Origin: Prorocentrum cordatum
Taxonomy: Eukaryota; Sar; Dinophyceae; Prorocentrales; Prorocentraceae
DNA: 64,000 nucleotides
Assembly (NCBI GenBank): GCA_963575745.1
Contig: CAUYUJ010016282.1
Location: 1,544,872 to 1,608,871, forward strand
Direction: 5' to 3'
Shown: positions 11,150 to 23,229 of the stretch, in pieces
Layout of the letters: each line of letters opens with the position of its first letter
Position numbering within the stretch: position 1 is the first letter of the stretch
Made by a program: the position numbers and the translations under genes
The notes under the pieces: model-generated
Database searches by the model: none
The model's input: the letters and a program-made list of their open reading frames with translations, nothing else
Told to the model about the DNA's origin: nothing

Positions 11150-11790
11150 ATGGCACTCTTGGGGCCTCTTGGGAGATTATTGAAGATCTGTTGCAGGCGT
11201 CTTGGGGGCTTCCTTGAGCCTCTTGCGGGCAGTTGGAGGCTCCTTGGGAGGCTTTTTGATTGTCTGAGCGCGTTCTTGGTCCGTCTGACGCCGTCGGAAG
11301 CTGTCTTGGCGGCTTATCGGGGCCGACTTGGAGCCTTGTTGGGGCGTTTCAGAGCCCGAGAGCGCTTAAAGAGGGCGCAAGATGGCCCCCAAACGGCGAC
11401 AGAAGCCTTCGAGGCGCCTCGCGAGGCCTCCAAAAGGACGCCCAAGAGGCAACACTCGTCCCATCCCCCGAGGGAAACGTACATGTTTGGCATATCTGCT
11501 TCTTTGGTCTTCACGGCGTCCACGAGCCCAGGCCCTTAAGATCGCCCCGAGACGGCACACGAGGGCCCAAAGATGCCCCCATGTTGGCCCAACGGGGCTC
11601 CAAGGCGGCCCAAGAGAGCCCCAAGACGGCCCAAGAGTGCCCTTGAGTGTCCCCACAGGTTCCTAAGAGAGCCCTAAGAGGGCCCCAGACGGGGTCCCAC
11701 TACCGCCCAAGCCACCCAAGACGGCTCAAGAGGGCCCCAAGACAGCCCAAAGGAGCCCTAGAAGGACTCGCAAGAAGGTCCAGAGAGCCC
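11150..11790. repeat. CTTGGGGCC minisatellite in inverted pair
   Basis: 11150-11350 has the array in plus orientation (CTTGGGGCCTCTTGGG words). 11540-11790 has the same words in reverse complement (GCCCAAGAGAGCCCCAAGAC). The transcript of this stretch could fold back on itself over about 200 bases. About 190 bp of less repetitive sequence separates the arms. Confidence 0.65.
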
Positions 11791-13084
11791 ATCTTCATTG
11801 ATTTTCGCAAGGTTGGTTGCTACTTTTTGTATGACGCGCCAAAGTCTTAACACCACAGGGGGCTCCAGGACAATGGGCAATTGATCTCACGTCCTCACAG
11901 AGTACGAGCGCTTTCGGTCCCCGTGCCAGCAGGTCTAGGGGCTTTCGGCCCCACCGGGGGCGGCGGCTCGTGTTGGCGGCCTGCGCCTTCGGCTGTTCCG
12001 TTATCAGGGTGAGTCGGCATTGACGCTCGCCTACCGCAGAGTGAGGAGAACGGGCGAGTCGGGAGGGGTACAGGGAGGCGGCATTGGGGAGGCCGGGGGG
12101 GCCGAAATAGGGTGCACGATGAGACGATTACAAGGACGTATGGCGAGGATGTTGACGATGAGGAGGGGGACGAGGAGGACGGTGGTTGTCATGGGGAAGT
12201 CCTCACGAACGCCAGTTGTAGCCTCCTTCGCAACGTCCCTGTTCGTTCTTTTACTGAACTGGCCGTGTGCCGCATCTTGTACGCTGGGGGGGGGGGCACG
12301 TTTTTGGGCCCTTCATGTAAACCCTCAAGGCTAGCACATCAGATACATGCCATGGCAGTCGCAGGTTCGTCGTCGCATGTCTGTCGGTTGTTTCTCGTTG
12401 GTACGCGGTCTCAACACACAAGCTCCTCTTCTGCATATTCCTGTCACTTCCTCATTGTCCTCCTTCGCTCATCCCCCTGTCTCTTTCAACTCGCGCTCTC
12501 TACCACATGCCGCCCTCGTTCTTCCTCAACATGACCGTGCCACCCGCAAACTTGGCAGTGGCGATTGTCCGTCCATCCATCAATGATAGCATGTGCGCAT
12601 CAGTACTTCAATGTCATCGCGTCTCCGAGTCAGTTTCGGTGTCGGTCCCCGTTTCTGTCTGTTGTCCCATCGTGTTCCGTCGAGGGCGTTCAGTCTCATC
12701 CCGTCTTGCCCGTTCCGGTCCGTTCCCCACCCCAGATCTCTGTCCGTCTGTGCATTGTCTGTCGTCGTCCCTTTCGTCGCCCGCCAGCTTTTGCACACCT
12801 CGTGTCACCAGACCTCTGGGGCATTGATCTCGTTTAATCCGGGCTGGTGGGCCCCAGAGTGCTCTCGATCCCGTTCTCGGGGACCCGCTCTTCACCGCAG
12901 GTTTGTTTTCTGATGGCCCCAGGACCCGAGAGTGGCCCCAGCAAGCCGACATTGAGTGCCTCCTCGCCTCGCCGCAGCGCCTCTCCCTCTGCCGCCGAGG
13001 ATGCGGGCGACTTTCCCGCTCTCTCGCTGGCCGTTGCGTGAGGCGTGCTCGCGTCAGGGGGACCCAGATGGCAGGAATGTTGAC
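11791..13084. other. No supportable gene
   Basis: Mixed-composition sequence. 12600-12780 contains a loose repeat of CGTTTCGGT / CCGTTCCGGTCCG words. Open frames are short and featureless. The stretch runs directly into the GAT array. Confidence 0.35.
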
Positions 13085-13329
13085 GACAACAGGTAATGAT
13101 GATAAGGTTACTGTTGCGGGTGATCATGTTGAGGTGATGTTTAGCATGATGGCGGGGATGGGGATGGTCATGGCGATGATGACGACGATGATGATGCCGA
13201 TGCTGCTGGTGTTGCTGATGATGACGACGACGGTGGTGACGACGACAACGTTGATGATGGTGGTTGTGATGGTGACGATGATGGTGATGCTGATGATGCT
13301 GATGATGATGCTGATGGTGATGGTGATGG

Positions 13330-13387
<58 letters not shown>

Positions 13388-13494
13388 TGCTGCTGATCAT
13401 GATGATTATGCTGATGGTGACGATGATGGTGATGGTGATGGTGATGGTGATGATGATGATGATGATGATGCTGATGATGATGATGATGATGATT

Positions 13495-13533
<39 letters not shown>

Positions 13534-13735
13534 GCTACGCTGATGATGAGGAGAGGAGGAGCAGGAGGAGGAGGAGGAGGAGGAGGCACATGAGCGGGGG
13601 GATGCTCATACCGAGCAGGAGGAGGAAGAGAGGATGGGCAGAAGGAAGATGAGCACGACTATGAGGAGGTGAATGAAGAGGAGGAGGAGGAGGAGGAGGA
13701 GGAGGAGGAGGAGGAGGAGGAGGAGCAGACGAGGA
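13085..13735 (+). repeat. GAT array followed by GAG arrays
   Basis: Degenerate (GAT)n with pure runs near 13336-13384 and 13500-13530, then GGA runs at 13556-13585 and 13675-13725. Translated poly-Asp, poly-Met or poly-His frames are artefacts of the triplet repeat. Confidence 0.9.
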
Positions 13736-14639
13736 CTCAGATCAGCAGGTATCCTCATTTGGATGCTCAGTTGTCTCCCGCCGGCGCCAGCGGCGGGAGG
13801 GGTTCAGGACCGCATCCTTTCGGGGAGCCAAAGGCCCGCAGCTCGAAGCTCTAAGCAGGAGATGAAGGAAGCAGAGGCACGAGTGGAGGGGGAAGAAAAG
13901 TGGAGGAGGAGGATGGAGAGAGCGAAAAGGCGCAGGAGAAGGGTGGCTCGACGCTTCATTTCAGGGTTGAGGGTTAGGATGGGCGCATCAGTGATCGGAA
14001 AGGCCTCGGGGTCGGGGCAAGGGGCGCCCTCGCGTAAGTCCCCATTCTGGGCGCTGCGGGTGCGGCGCTGTCACGAAGTGCAGCGCCGCTGAAGGTCGGG
14101 TGCTGCCAGAAGTGGTCCTGGTCCAGGGTGATCTCAACTGCCCCCAGGAAGGCGCGTGTGTCCGGAGGGCGCCAGAGTCCCCGAGATGGCGGGAAAGGCA
14201 GGGAGGACCTCTGGCCAGGAACTCTTCCAGGAAAGAGCGCGTTCTGTGGGTGCTTGGAGGGGGGGTGGGCTGGAACCGGACCCCTCCCCCCCCCCCCCCC
14301 TGGATTGATTTCGAACACCCCCCCCCTCTCCCGTGAATGAGACGGGGGGTCAAACCCCTTCCCCCCCCCCAACTTCTCCTCTCTCCCTCTCCTCGGGCCG
14401 GCGTTGGCGTCGGCGGCGGCTGGCGGCGGCGGCGGGGAGCGTCGATGAAGACGACGACTCTCTTTTCTTGGCGGCGGCGGGGGGGAGCGTCGACGAGGAC
14501 GACGGCGACAACGATGACGACGACGACGAAAACGCTCCGCAACATGCTTTGGTTTTGGGCCAGAGTCCTAATGGAGGCCTGTAGGGCATTTCTGAAGCCT
14601 CCAGGGCGACTCTTGGATGTCTCTTGGGGCCTCTCTGAG
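13736..14639. other. No supportable gene; short G and C homopolymers
   Basis: Contains C and G runs at about 14280-14300, 14318 and 14358, and a GGCGGCGG-rich duplication at 14400-14510, where the phrase around GGGGAGCGTCGA occurs twice about 56 bp apart. 14590-14640 is a short CTTGGGGCC stretch just before the GGT tract. Confidence 0.4.
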
Positions 14640-15605
14640 GTGGTGGTGGTGGTGGGCTGTGGTGGTGTGGTGGTTGGTGGTGGGTGGTGGTGGTGGTGGT
14701 GGTGGTGGTGGTGGTGTGGTGGTTTGTGGTGGTGGTGGTGTGGTGGTGGTGGGTTGTGGTGGTGGTGGTGGCGGTGGTGGTGGTGATGGTGGTGTCAGGG
14801 GTGTGGTAGTTTGTGGTGGTGGTGATGGTCCTGGTGGTTGTGGTGGGTTGAGGTGGGTTGTGATGGTAGTGGTGTCGTTTCTGGTGGCGGTGGTGGTGGT
14901 GTAGTGGTTTGTGGTGATGGTGGTGGTTGTGGTGGTGGTGGGTTTGTTCTGGTTGTGCTGGTGGTGGTGGTGGCGTTGGTGGTGATTGTGTGGTGGTTTG
15001 TGGTGGTGGTGACTGGTGGTGATGGTGGTGGTTGTGGTGGTGGTGGTGGCGGTGGCGGTGGTGGTGATGGTGGAGGCGTGCGGGTTTGTGGTGGTGGTGG
15101 TGGGCTGTGATGTTAGTGCTGGTGGTGGTGCTGCTGGTGGTGGTGCTGGTGGTGGCCGTTGTGGTGTGTGGTGGGTTGTGGTGGTGGTGGTGGTTGTGGT
15201 GGTGGTGATAGTGGTGTGGTGGTTTGTGGTGGTGTTGGTGGGTTGTGGTGGTGGTGGTGGCGGTGGTGGGGGTGATGGTGACGGTAGTGGTGTGGTGGTT
15301 TGTGGTGGTTGTGGGGGTCGTGGTGGTTGTGGTGGGTTGTGGTGGTTTGTGGTGGTGGTGGTGGTGTTTTTGGTGGTGGTGGTGGTGTGGTGGTGGTGTC
15401 GGTGATGGTGTCGGTGGTGGTGGTGGTGGTTTGTGGTGGTGGTGGTGGTGATGAGGCCTTCGGGTCTTCCCGCCAACGTGTTTTCGCTTTGGGTCAGGAA
15501 GTGTTGGTGGTGGTGGGCTGTGGTGGTGGTGGCGGGTTGTGGCGGTGCTGGTGGTGGTGGTGTGGTGGTTGGTTGTGGTGGTGGTTGTTGTGGTGGTGTG
15601 TATGG
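14640..15605 (+). repeat. (GGT)n tract of about 1 kb
   Basis: Almost continuous GGTGGT with regular TGTGGTGGTTTGTGG interruptions and nearly no C on the plus strand. A short unique interruption lies at 15455-15500. The strand asymmetry and closely spaced GG pairs make it a candidate for R-loops and two-tier G-quadruplexes. Confidence 0.9.
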
Positions 15606-15630
15606 CGATTTGTGTTTCCCTTTGCGGCCT

Positions 15631-15832
15631 CTGGGCCCTCTCTGGTCATCGTCGCTGCGTTCCCGCCGTCGGCGCTGCTGGCCTCCGCCAGCGCCGGCGC
15701 CGGCGCCGAGAAGGGGGGGGGAAGGGGGGTTTGGACCCCCCCTTCCCTCCCTGGGCCCTCTCTGGTCATCGTCGCTGCGTCTGCCGTCGGCGCTGCTGGC
15801 CGGCGCCAGCGCCGGCGCCAGGGGGTGAGGGG
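15631..15832 (+). repeat. Tandem duplication, period 120 bp
   Basis: The phrase CTGGGCCCTCTCTGGTCATC begins at 15631 and again at 15751, each time followed by CGTCGGCGCTGCTGGC and a CGCCAGCGCCGGCGCC block. The second unit is shorter at its end. Confidence 0.75.
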
Positions 15833-16252
15833 AGGTTTGAACCCTCCCCTTCCCTGGGATGGGGGGATGGGTGGGGGGGGTAGGGGGGAGGGGACGCCCA
15901 CCCCCCAGTTCGAAACGCGCCGCCGAAGGTTCTCAAGGCAAGCGCCCGTGAAACGCGCTCTGTGACCTCCTAGCAACACCCGACAAGGGGCCTTCGTTAA
16001 CCCAATAGCAGCATCGTCGCGGGCCGATTGACCCTTGCAGGCAAGTGCCGAGCCGCGGACGCCGTGGCGCGCCCTCTGTAAGCAGTGGCAGGCAGCCGCA
16101 GGGTGCGGCTGGGGCGCGCGCGGCCGATTGCGAGCAGTATGCGTTCTACGGCCGCAGTTGCCCTGGCTATCACTGCCTTCGCTGTGGAATCGTAGCTTTG
16201 AGGCTTTGAGGAGGTGGTGATTGTTATGATATCAAACGTTTGATAAATATGC
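15833..16252. other. No gene seen
   Basis: G-rich at the start (15850-15900), then ordinary GC-rich sequence up to the GAT mega-array. Confidence 0.4.
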
Positions 16253-16284
16253 TGGAATGATGATGATGCATGATGTTGGTGCTA

Positions 16285-16365
<81 letters not shown>

Positions 16366-19300
16366 TTGCTGATCATGGTGATGCTGACGCTCATGCTGGT
16401 GCTGGTGCTGGTGCTGGTGCAGTTTATGATTCTCCTTATGATGGTGAGGATGCTCACTATAGGCGATTGCTGACGATGGCGATGACGATGATGCTGCTGC
16501 TGATGATGAGGCTGCTGTTTTTAATGAGGATGCGCATGATGATGATGGCGATGATGATGATGTTGATTTTGGTGTTGAAGTTGATGCTGACGATTCCAAT
16601 GATGCTATGGTTATGATGAGGATTGTGCTGATGATGATTTATGCCGGTGACGAATACTATGATGTTGATCAAGGCCGTGCTGATGAGGATGATGTTGACG
16701 CTTGTGCTGATGATGATGCTGATGCTGGTGCTGCTGATGGTGATGAGGACGATTATGCTGGTGATTGACGACGATGGCGATGATGATGATGATTTTGCTG
16801 ATGATGACGATGCTTATCGTGCTGATGGTAGTGATGATGCTGATGATTGTGGTAAAGATGATGCTGGTGCTGGTGATAACGATGATGATGAGGATGATGA
16901 TGGTGATTGACGACGATGACGATGACGACCATTACTAGACATGATGTTGACGATGAAGCTGGTGCTAATGATAGTGATGGTGACGGTGAGGAGGATGCTG
17001 ATATTTGATGGTGGTGAAGATGACGATGGTGATGATAATGATGTTGATGACGACGATGATGATCATGATGAGGATGAGGATGCGGATGCTGCTGCTGATG
17101 ATAATGAATATTATTATGTAGATGATGATGATGCTGATGCTGATGCTGTCGATTCTGAGGACGATGACCGATGATGACGACCAGGGCGATCACGATGACG
17201 ATGATGATTGTGACGATGATGAAGATCATGATGACCATGGAGACCATGGTCATGACGAGGATTTTGTTCATGCTTATGTTCATGATGCTGCTGATGCGGA
17301 TGCTGATGGGGATGGTGATAAAGACGATTGGTGACGATGACGGTGATGATCCTGATGCTGATGATGTTGATGCTGATGATCATGATGATGTCGATGACGA
17401 TGCTGATGATGCTGATGCTGATGCTGATGCTGCTGCTGCTGATGATGATACGGGTGATCATGATGATTGACGACCATGACGATGAGGATGCCGACGATGC
17501 TGATGATGATGCACATTAACATGACCACGATAATGACGCTGATGGTGATGCTGATGCTGATGCTGATACCGATGTCGATGATTGGGATGATAACGATGCT
17601 GGTGATGCTGATGATTCATGGTGATGCCGAAGACGATGGTGATGCTGGCCATGATGGTGACGATGATGATGCTGGTTACGATGCGGATGTTAATGCTCAT
17701 GAAGTTGCTGATGCTGAGGATGATGATGATGATGTTGATGATGATGATCACGATGATTGATGATGATGACGATAACGATGGCGATGACGATGAGTATGAT
17801 GATGATGATGATGATGCTGATGATGTTGATCATGGCAATGCTGACGATTTTGCAGTTGATGCTGATGATGAGCACCGATATGATGATGACGATATTGTGT
17901 TGTTGTTGATGGTGATGTTGCTCATGATGAGAAGGATGATGACGATGACGATGTTGATGATTGATGGCGATGACGATGATGATGCTGATGATTGATGGCG
18001 ATGATGGTCATGCTCATTGTCATGCTGATGCAGATGCTGATGCTGATGCTGATGATTCTGATGATGATGATACTTAGGCTGATTATGATGCTGTCGGTGA
18101 TGCCTCGGATTATGGTGCTGATGCTTCTAATGATTGATGACGGTGATGATTGCGATGGTGATGACGATGATGGTGATAATGATGTTGATGGTGATGTTGA
18201 CGTTCATGCTGACGCTGGTGCTGCTGAACATGATGATGACGATGCTGCTGATGAGGGTGTGGATGATGATGGTGGCGATAATGATGCTGATGACGATGCT
18301 GATGCTGCTGTTAATGATGAGGCCGATGATGATGATGACGATCGCAATGATGATGAGGATTGATGCCGCCGACGATTGCGATGAGGATAATGGCGATGAT
18401 ACCGGTGATGATCATGCTAATGACGATGTTGATAATGAGGTTGATAATGCTGTTGATGCTGATGTTGTAGAGTCTGATGACGATGATGATGACGGTACGG
18501 ATGATGATGAGGATGTTGATGGTGATGATGACGGTTGTTGACGTTGACGATGGTGATTGTGATGGTAATTGTGATGATGGTCAGGATGATCATCATCATA
18601 CCGATGTTGTTGATGATGATGGTGTTGATGATGCTCAGGAGGCTGATGTTGTTGCCGATGTTGTTGATGGTGATGATGATGATGATGATTTGTTGGTGAT
18701 TGTTGACGATGGTGATGACGATACCGATGCAGATGATGCTTATCATGACGATGTCGATGCTAATAATGGTTGTGCTGAAGATGATGTTCATGCTGATGCT
18801 GATGCGGATGCTTCTGATGATGACGGGGGTGATGCTGATGATGCAGATGATTGATGGCGCTAATGATGCTGATGATGATGATGACGCTGATAATAATGCT
18901 AATGCGTATGCTGATGATAATGAGGCTGATGCTGATGATGTTGATGATTGGTGACCATGACCGTAACGATGAAGATCAACATGATCATGTTGATGACGAT
19001 GACGATGCTGCGGATGCTGATGGTGATCATGATGATGTTGATGCTGATGCTGGTGCTACTAGTGAGCATGATGATGACTATTGATGACCGTAACGTTGAC
19101 GATGCCGATGATGATTATGGCATTGATGATGATGGTGATGGTGACGGTGATGCTGATCATCATGCTGATGACGATGATGCTGATGATGATGACGATGAAG
19201 ATGATGATAATGATTGTGATTCCGGCAATGATGATGCTAATGATGATGGTGATGATGATGATGATCGTGTTGATGTTGATGCTGCTGATGCTGCTGATCA

Positions 19301-20395
19301 TGATGATGAGGATTGTGATGCTGATGCTGATGCTGGCGCTGCTGCTGATGCTGCTGATGACGATGAGGTGGGTGATGCTGATAGTGATTGTGGTGCTGAT
19401 GATTGGTGGTACCAGCGATGACGATGATGCTGATCATGGTGATGATGATGCTGCTGATGCTAATGGTGATGCTGTTAATGATGATGAGGATGATGGTAAA
19501 TGCGATGTGCGCTGACGATGGCGATACCAATGACTGTGACGATGATGATGATGATGATGCTCATGAGGATGAGAATGAGGATGAGGATGAGGATGGTGAT
19601 GATGCTGATCGTGATAATCATGACCTTTTCGGTGATGATGATGTTGATGTTGATGATGCTGGTGATGGTGTTGCAATGGTGGTGTTGATGGTGATGCTGG
19701 CGATGAGGCTGGTGATGATGAGTGATAACGATCACGATTACGATGACGAAGACGACGACCATGGTAATGATGATGCTGATGATGCTGATGGCGACGATGG
19801 TGATACGAGCGCAGTTGCTGACGCCGATGTTGATGCCCTGTTGATGGCGATGATGCTGATGATGATGCTGATGATTGGTGACGGTGCCGATGACGATGAT
19901 GCTGATGGTGATGATGATTACACTGATGTTGTTGATGATGATGTTGCTGATGATGATGGTGATGCTGATGCTGATGAGGTTGTTGATGCTTCTGAGGATG
20001 ATGATGATGATGACGACTGATTTTGTTGATGATGGGATGATGGTGATGATACATATGATGATGTCGGTGATGCTGGTACTGATGATGCTGATTATGATGG
20101 TGATGCTGATACTGATTATGATGGTGTTGATTGGTGATGTTGATGACTGGGATTCTGATGTTGATGCTGATACCGATGCTTATGATGCTGCTGGTGATGT
20201 GGATGGGGATGGGGATGGCATGGGGATGGTGGTGATGATGATGGCGATGCTGATGGTGATGATAAGGATGATTCTGGTGCTGCTAATGCTGATGATGATA
20301 AAGGTGGTGCTGATGATGATGATGCTAATCATGATGGTGCTGTTGTTGCTGTTGGTTGTGATGGGGATGGGGATAGGGGATGACGATGATGATGA
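16253..20395 (+). repeat. Degenerate (GAT)n mega-array of 4.1 kb
   Basis: The whole stretch is built of GNT-type triplets, mostly GAT, GCT, GGT and GTT, with variation concentrated at the second base of each triplet. A pure (GAT) run of about 80 bp lies at 16284-16364. The triplet register is broken repeatedly at GGTGATTGACGACGATGG-like phrases (for example 16760, 16902, 17461, 17753, 17957, 18127, 18846, 19081), where one extra T shifts phase. The array ends in a GAG run (20383-20443). I do not consider any of the poly-Asp/Met/His frames a gene. Confidence 0.9.
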
Positions 20396-20584
20396 GGAAG
20401 ATGATCAGGAAGAGGAGGAGGAGGAGGAGGAGGAGGAGGAGGAGCATACGAAGCAGGAAAAACGTCACAAGGCACGTGGCTCTAGGTAGTTCATGGCAGA
20501 CCGCCCCAGTCCTGGGGCCACAGCCCCGACCTGCCCATCAATCGTGTACCGTCCGCCTCCACGTCGTCCTCGTTCCCCTTACCC

Positions 20585-20755
20585 GTACACCTTAGGCGAT
20601 GCTTAAGAAAACCTAAGTTTTCGTCCAGAGTCTCGATTATTCTTAATGTTTCAATGTAAATCCCAAGATTTGAGTGGAAATTTTAGGTTTTTACTCAAGT
20701 TCTGAGACTATGCATTTCTGAACCCATGATTTCTTAAGCATCTCGCAGGGTGTAC
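20585..20755. mobile_element. MITE-like palindromic element, 171 bp
   Basis: An AT-rich island with inverted ends: GTACACC at 20585 pairs with GGTGTAC at 20749-20755, and GATGCTTAAGAAA at 20598 pairs with TTTCTTAAGCATC at 20730-20742. The interior is also partly symmetrical (CAGAGTCTCG against its counterpart near 20700). The flanks share CCTCGTTCCCCTTACCC (left) and CCTCGTTCTCCTTATCC (right), an imperfect direct repeat. No coding capacity. Confidence 0.6.
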
Positions 20756-20879
20756 TCGCCCTCGTTCTCCTTATCCACACCCCCTGCCTCCTCGGAAAGC
20801 GAATTGCGACAGAGGGTGAGGTGTTGCTCCGCCAGGAAGCCGGGCGAGCTAGGACGATGAGGATGAGGACACCCATTCA

Positions 20880-21670
20880 TCGGCCTCATCCTCCTGACGA
20901 GGACGATGGGAGGAGGAGGAGAACGAGGGGAAGGACGAGGAGGATGAGGAACGGCAGGGGACGTGAAGAGGGGTGAATGAGGAGGGGGAGGGAAGGACTA
21001 GGAGGGCGAAGATGAGGAAGACCCTTCCTCAACCTCATCCTCACGACGATCGGAGGAGGTAGGGTAAGAGGAGGAGGAGGAGGAGGAGGAAGAGCAGGGG
21101 GAAGGGGAGGTGGAGGTGGAGGCGGAGTGGAAGGAGGGGGGGATAGGGGGGGGGGGAGGAAAAGGAGGAGCGGGAGGGGGAGGAGGGGGAGGAGGAGCAG
21201 GAGGAGGAGGAGGAGGAGGAGGAGGAGAAGGATGATGATAATATTTGGGAGGAGTAGGAGGAGGAGGAGGTGGACAAACGCCACAGCTTGACGCTCACGT
21301 TGGTCTAACGCAAAGGAGGATGAGGAGGAGGAGGAGGAGGAGGAGGAGGAGGAGGAGGAGGGGAAGGGGAAGGGGGAGGACCAGGAGGAGTGGGAGGAGG
21401 ACGAGGAGGGGTGGGAGGAGGACGCCGAGGACGAGGATGAGGAACTGCCTTCCGGAACCTTCCTGAATCGCCTTCCTTCCAACGAGGGGGGGACTGGGGG
21501 AACCAGGGGTGCGAGGATGAGAAAGAGGTTTCGTCAACCTCGCCCTCACGAGGGTATGTGGAGGGAGAGGGGGAAGGTGTGACGTGGAAGCGGCGGAGTG
21601 GGAGGACGCGGAGTAGGAGTGGGAGGAGGAGGAGGAGGAGGAGGAGGAGGAGAAGGGGGAGGAGAAGGTG
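20880..21670 (+). repeat. GAG/GGA-rich arrays
   Basis: GGAGGA-dominated sequence with pure runs near 21069-21090, 21205-21225, 21317-21360 and 21624-21650. The minus strand reads as long poly-Ser/Leu/Pro, which is not a gene. Confidence 0.85.
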
Positions 21671-21683
21671 CAGGGAGTACGAG

Positions 21684-22287
21684 GTGTGCAAAACAGATTT
21701 TATTCTGAACGGCTGCACAGACAGGCTGCACGAAGCGACTGGCAGGCAGGCTGATAGCGGAACATCGCACGCTTTGAGGAGAGAGGTCTGAGCCACAATT
21801 GTTCCCAGCCGAAGTAGTCCAAACCGGCTGAATTGGTCAATCACTGTATTTGATGTTTTCACGAGTTCGTTCGCCCGCTCGTTGAACGTGTGGTGCGAGA
21901 TCGTGCCATCCTCCAGCTGGAACGTGAGCGCCATCGCATACTGCGCCTGGTCCCTGAAGATGATTGGCATCTGCTGGCAAAGGCCGTCGTCCGAGAGCTG
22001 CACCGACAGGCCCCTGCCATCACTGGAAACTCCAGCGCCTACAGGAACCACCTCAGGATCAGCTTCATCACTTGCGCCGCCGCGGGCAGGAAACTGTGGC
22101 AAACCACCATCGTCAATCCCATAAGTGGGTCAATCCTGGTTCTTCCGCTATGAACAAGACCAGCTCCGTCGAACATGTCACCGTCATCTTGCATTTCAGA
22201 GCCGTCATCTTCCACTTCGTATATCGGAGGGGAAGCGGATTCGATACCCAACGTACTTTCCTGAGCAGCGCCGCAGACGGCGGACAT
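21684..22287 (-). pseudogene. Unrecognised minus-strand protein candidate, frameshifted
   Basis: From an ATG at 22287 the minus strand reads an acidic segment (MSAVCGAAQESTLGIESASP, then EVEDDGSEMQDDGDMFDG). Near 22100 the sensible reading passes, by a small frame change, to another frame with balanced composition (LSDDGLCQQMPIIFRDQAQY, LEDGTISHHTFNERANELVK). It ends at the GAG array. Composition and lack of repeats suggest real coding ancestry. I recognise no family. It may be an exon, a degraded retroelement gag, or chance. Confidence 0.3.
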
Positions 22288-23229
22288 TAATTGTGTTTTT
22301 TGTTTAGTGGGTCTTTTGTGCCCAAATGGTGATCGGTTGTCGACGCCATTTGGCTCAACAATTGCTTACGTAGCAGGAAAAACTGCAGAGCCAGCGCCAA
22401 CACATCAAACACCATATGCTACTTTTTCAACGGCCTCGGGTTCGCCGACGGTCGCCGACGCAAACAGCTGTTAACTGTTAGCGCTTCTCGTATCCCCACC
22501 AGCGCATACGCTCGGTAGGCAAGCTCTGCAGAGTTGGGTTCCTCGCCCTGCGTAGGTCGCCCATGGTTCCCCCCCGCCGCCGTAACTTTGTGCATGAGGT
22601 CGCTGGGAAACACCCCCGATCCTGGTCGTCGGGCTGCATCTTGTTCCCCCTCCGCGGCCGCTCTGGGCGCCCTGAGGTTGTCCGCATGCCCCTTCCTTCG
22701 GGGTGCCCCTGGGCTCTCGGGCTTGCGACTCGCCCGTGGTCGCCACTTCCGGCCGCCCTCCTTTTTGCGATCGGGAACTCCTCCGTTGAGCGCCTGCACG
22801 CCCGCTCGTCGTCCTCGTTGGGGACGCTTCCGATAACGCTCGCCCTTTTGGCGTTCCGGAACACTTCCGTCGAGCGCCTGCACCTTTGTTCATCGCCCTC
22901 TAGGACCTGTCTCCGAGTTCGACGTCATTTTGCTCTTCGCCGTTTTGGCGCTGCACGTTGGCCTGGAGGTGTTCTGGGTTTCCCGCATCTGAATCGCAGT
23001 GTAGCCCGCTCCCGCGCAACTAGTGGGTAATTTAGACCACTGCTCGTTTGCAATTTCTTGAAGGCGCCTGGCACCCATGTGCGCTCGCGAACAAACAAAT
23101 CCCCACCGACCCATCCAGAAACGATGTCCGGGGGGGTTGAAGTAATCAGGGAAATGGGGGAGCCTGCAGAAGAGCAAATGGCGGGAGAAACCGTCATATA
23201 CCCCAAGAGGGGGAGGATGCAGGAGGAAT
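22288..23229. other. Unassigned; short tandem repeat inside
   Basis: 22795-22890 holds two units of about 73 bp, read on the minus strand as GTGCAGGCGCTCGACGG and GTGCAGGCGCTCAACGG. Otherwise nothing supportable. Confidence 0.35.

Noticed and set aside
14568-15476. 302-codon His/Thr/Pro-rich minus-strand frame and matching plus frames
   Set aside because: Derived wholly from the GGT repeat.
16253-20395. Many open frames of poly-Asp, poly-Met, poly-His
   Set aside because: Direct translation of a triplet repeat in three phases on both strands. They overlap one another and break at each phase slip.
22345-22358. GCCATTTGGCTCAA, close to the dinoflagellate spliced leader end (CCATTTTGGCTCAAG)
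   Set aside because: One T short, no upstream leader sequence, no splice site and no gene following in that orientation. A chance match is likely.
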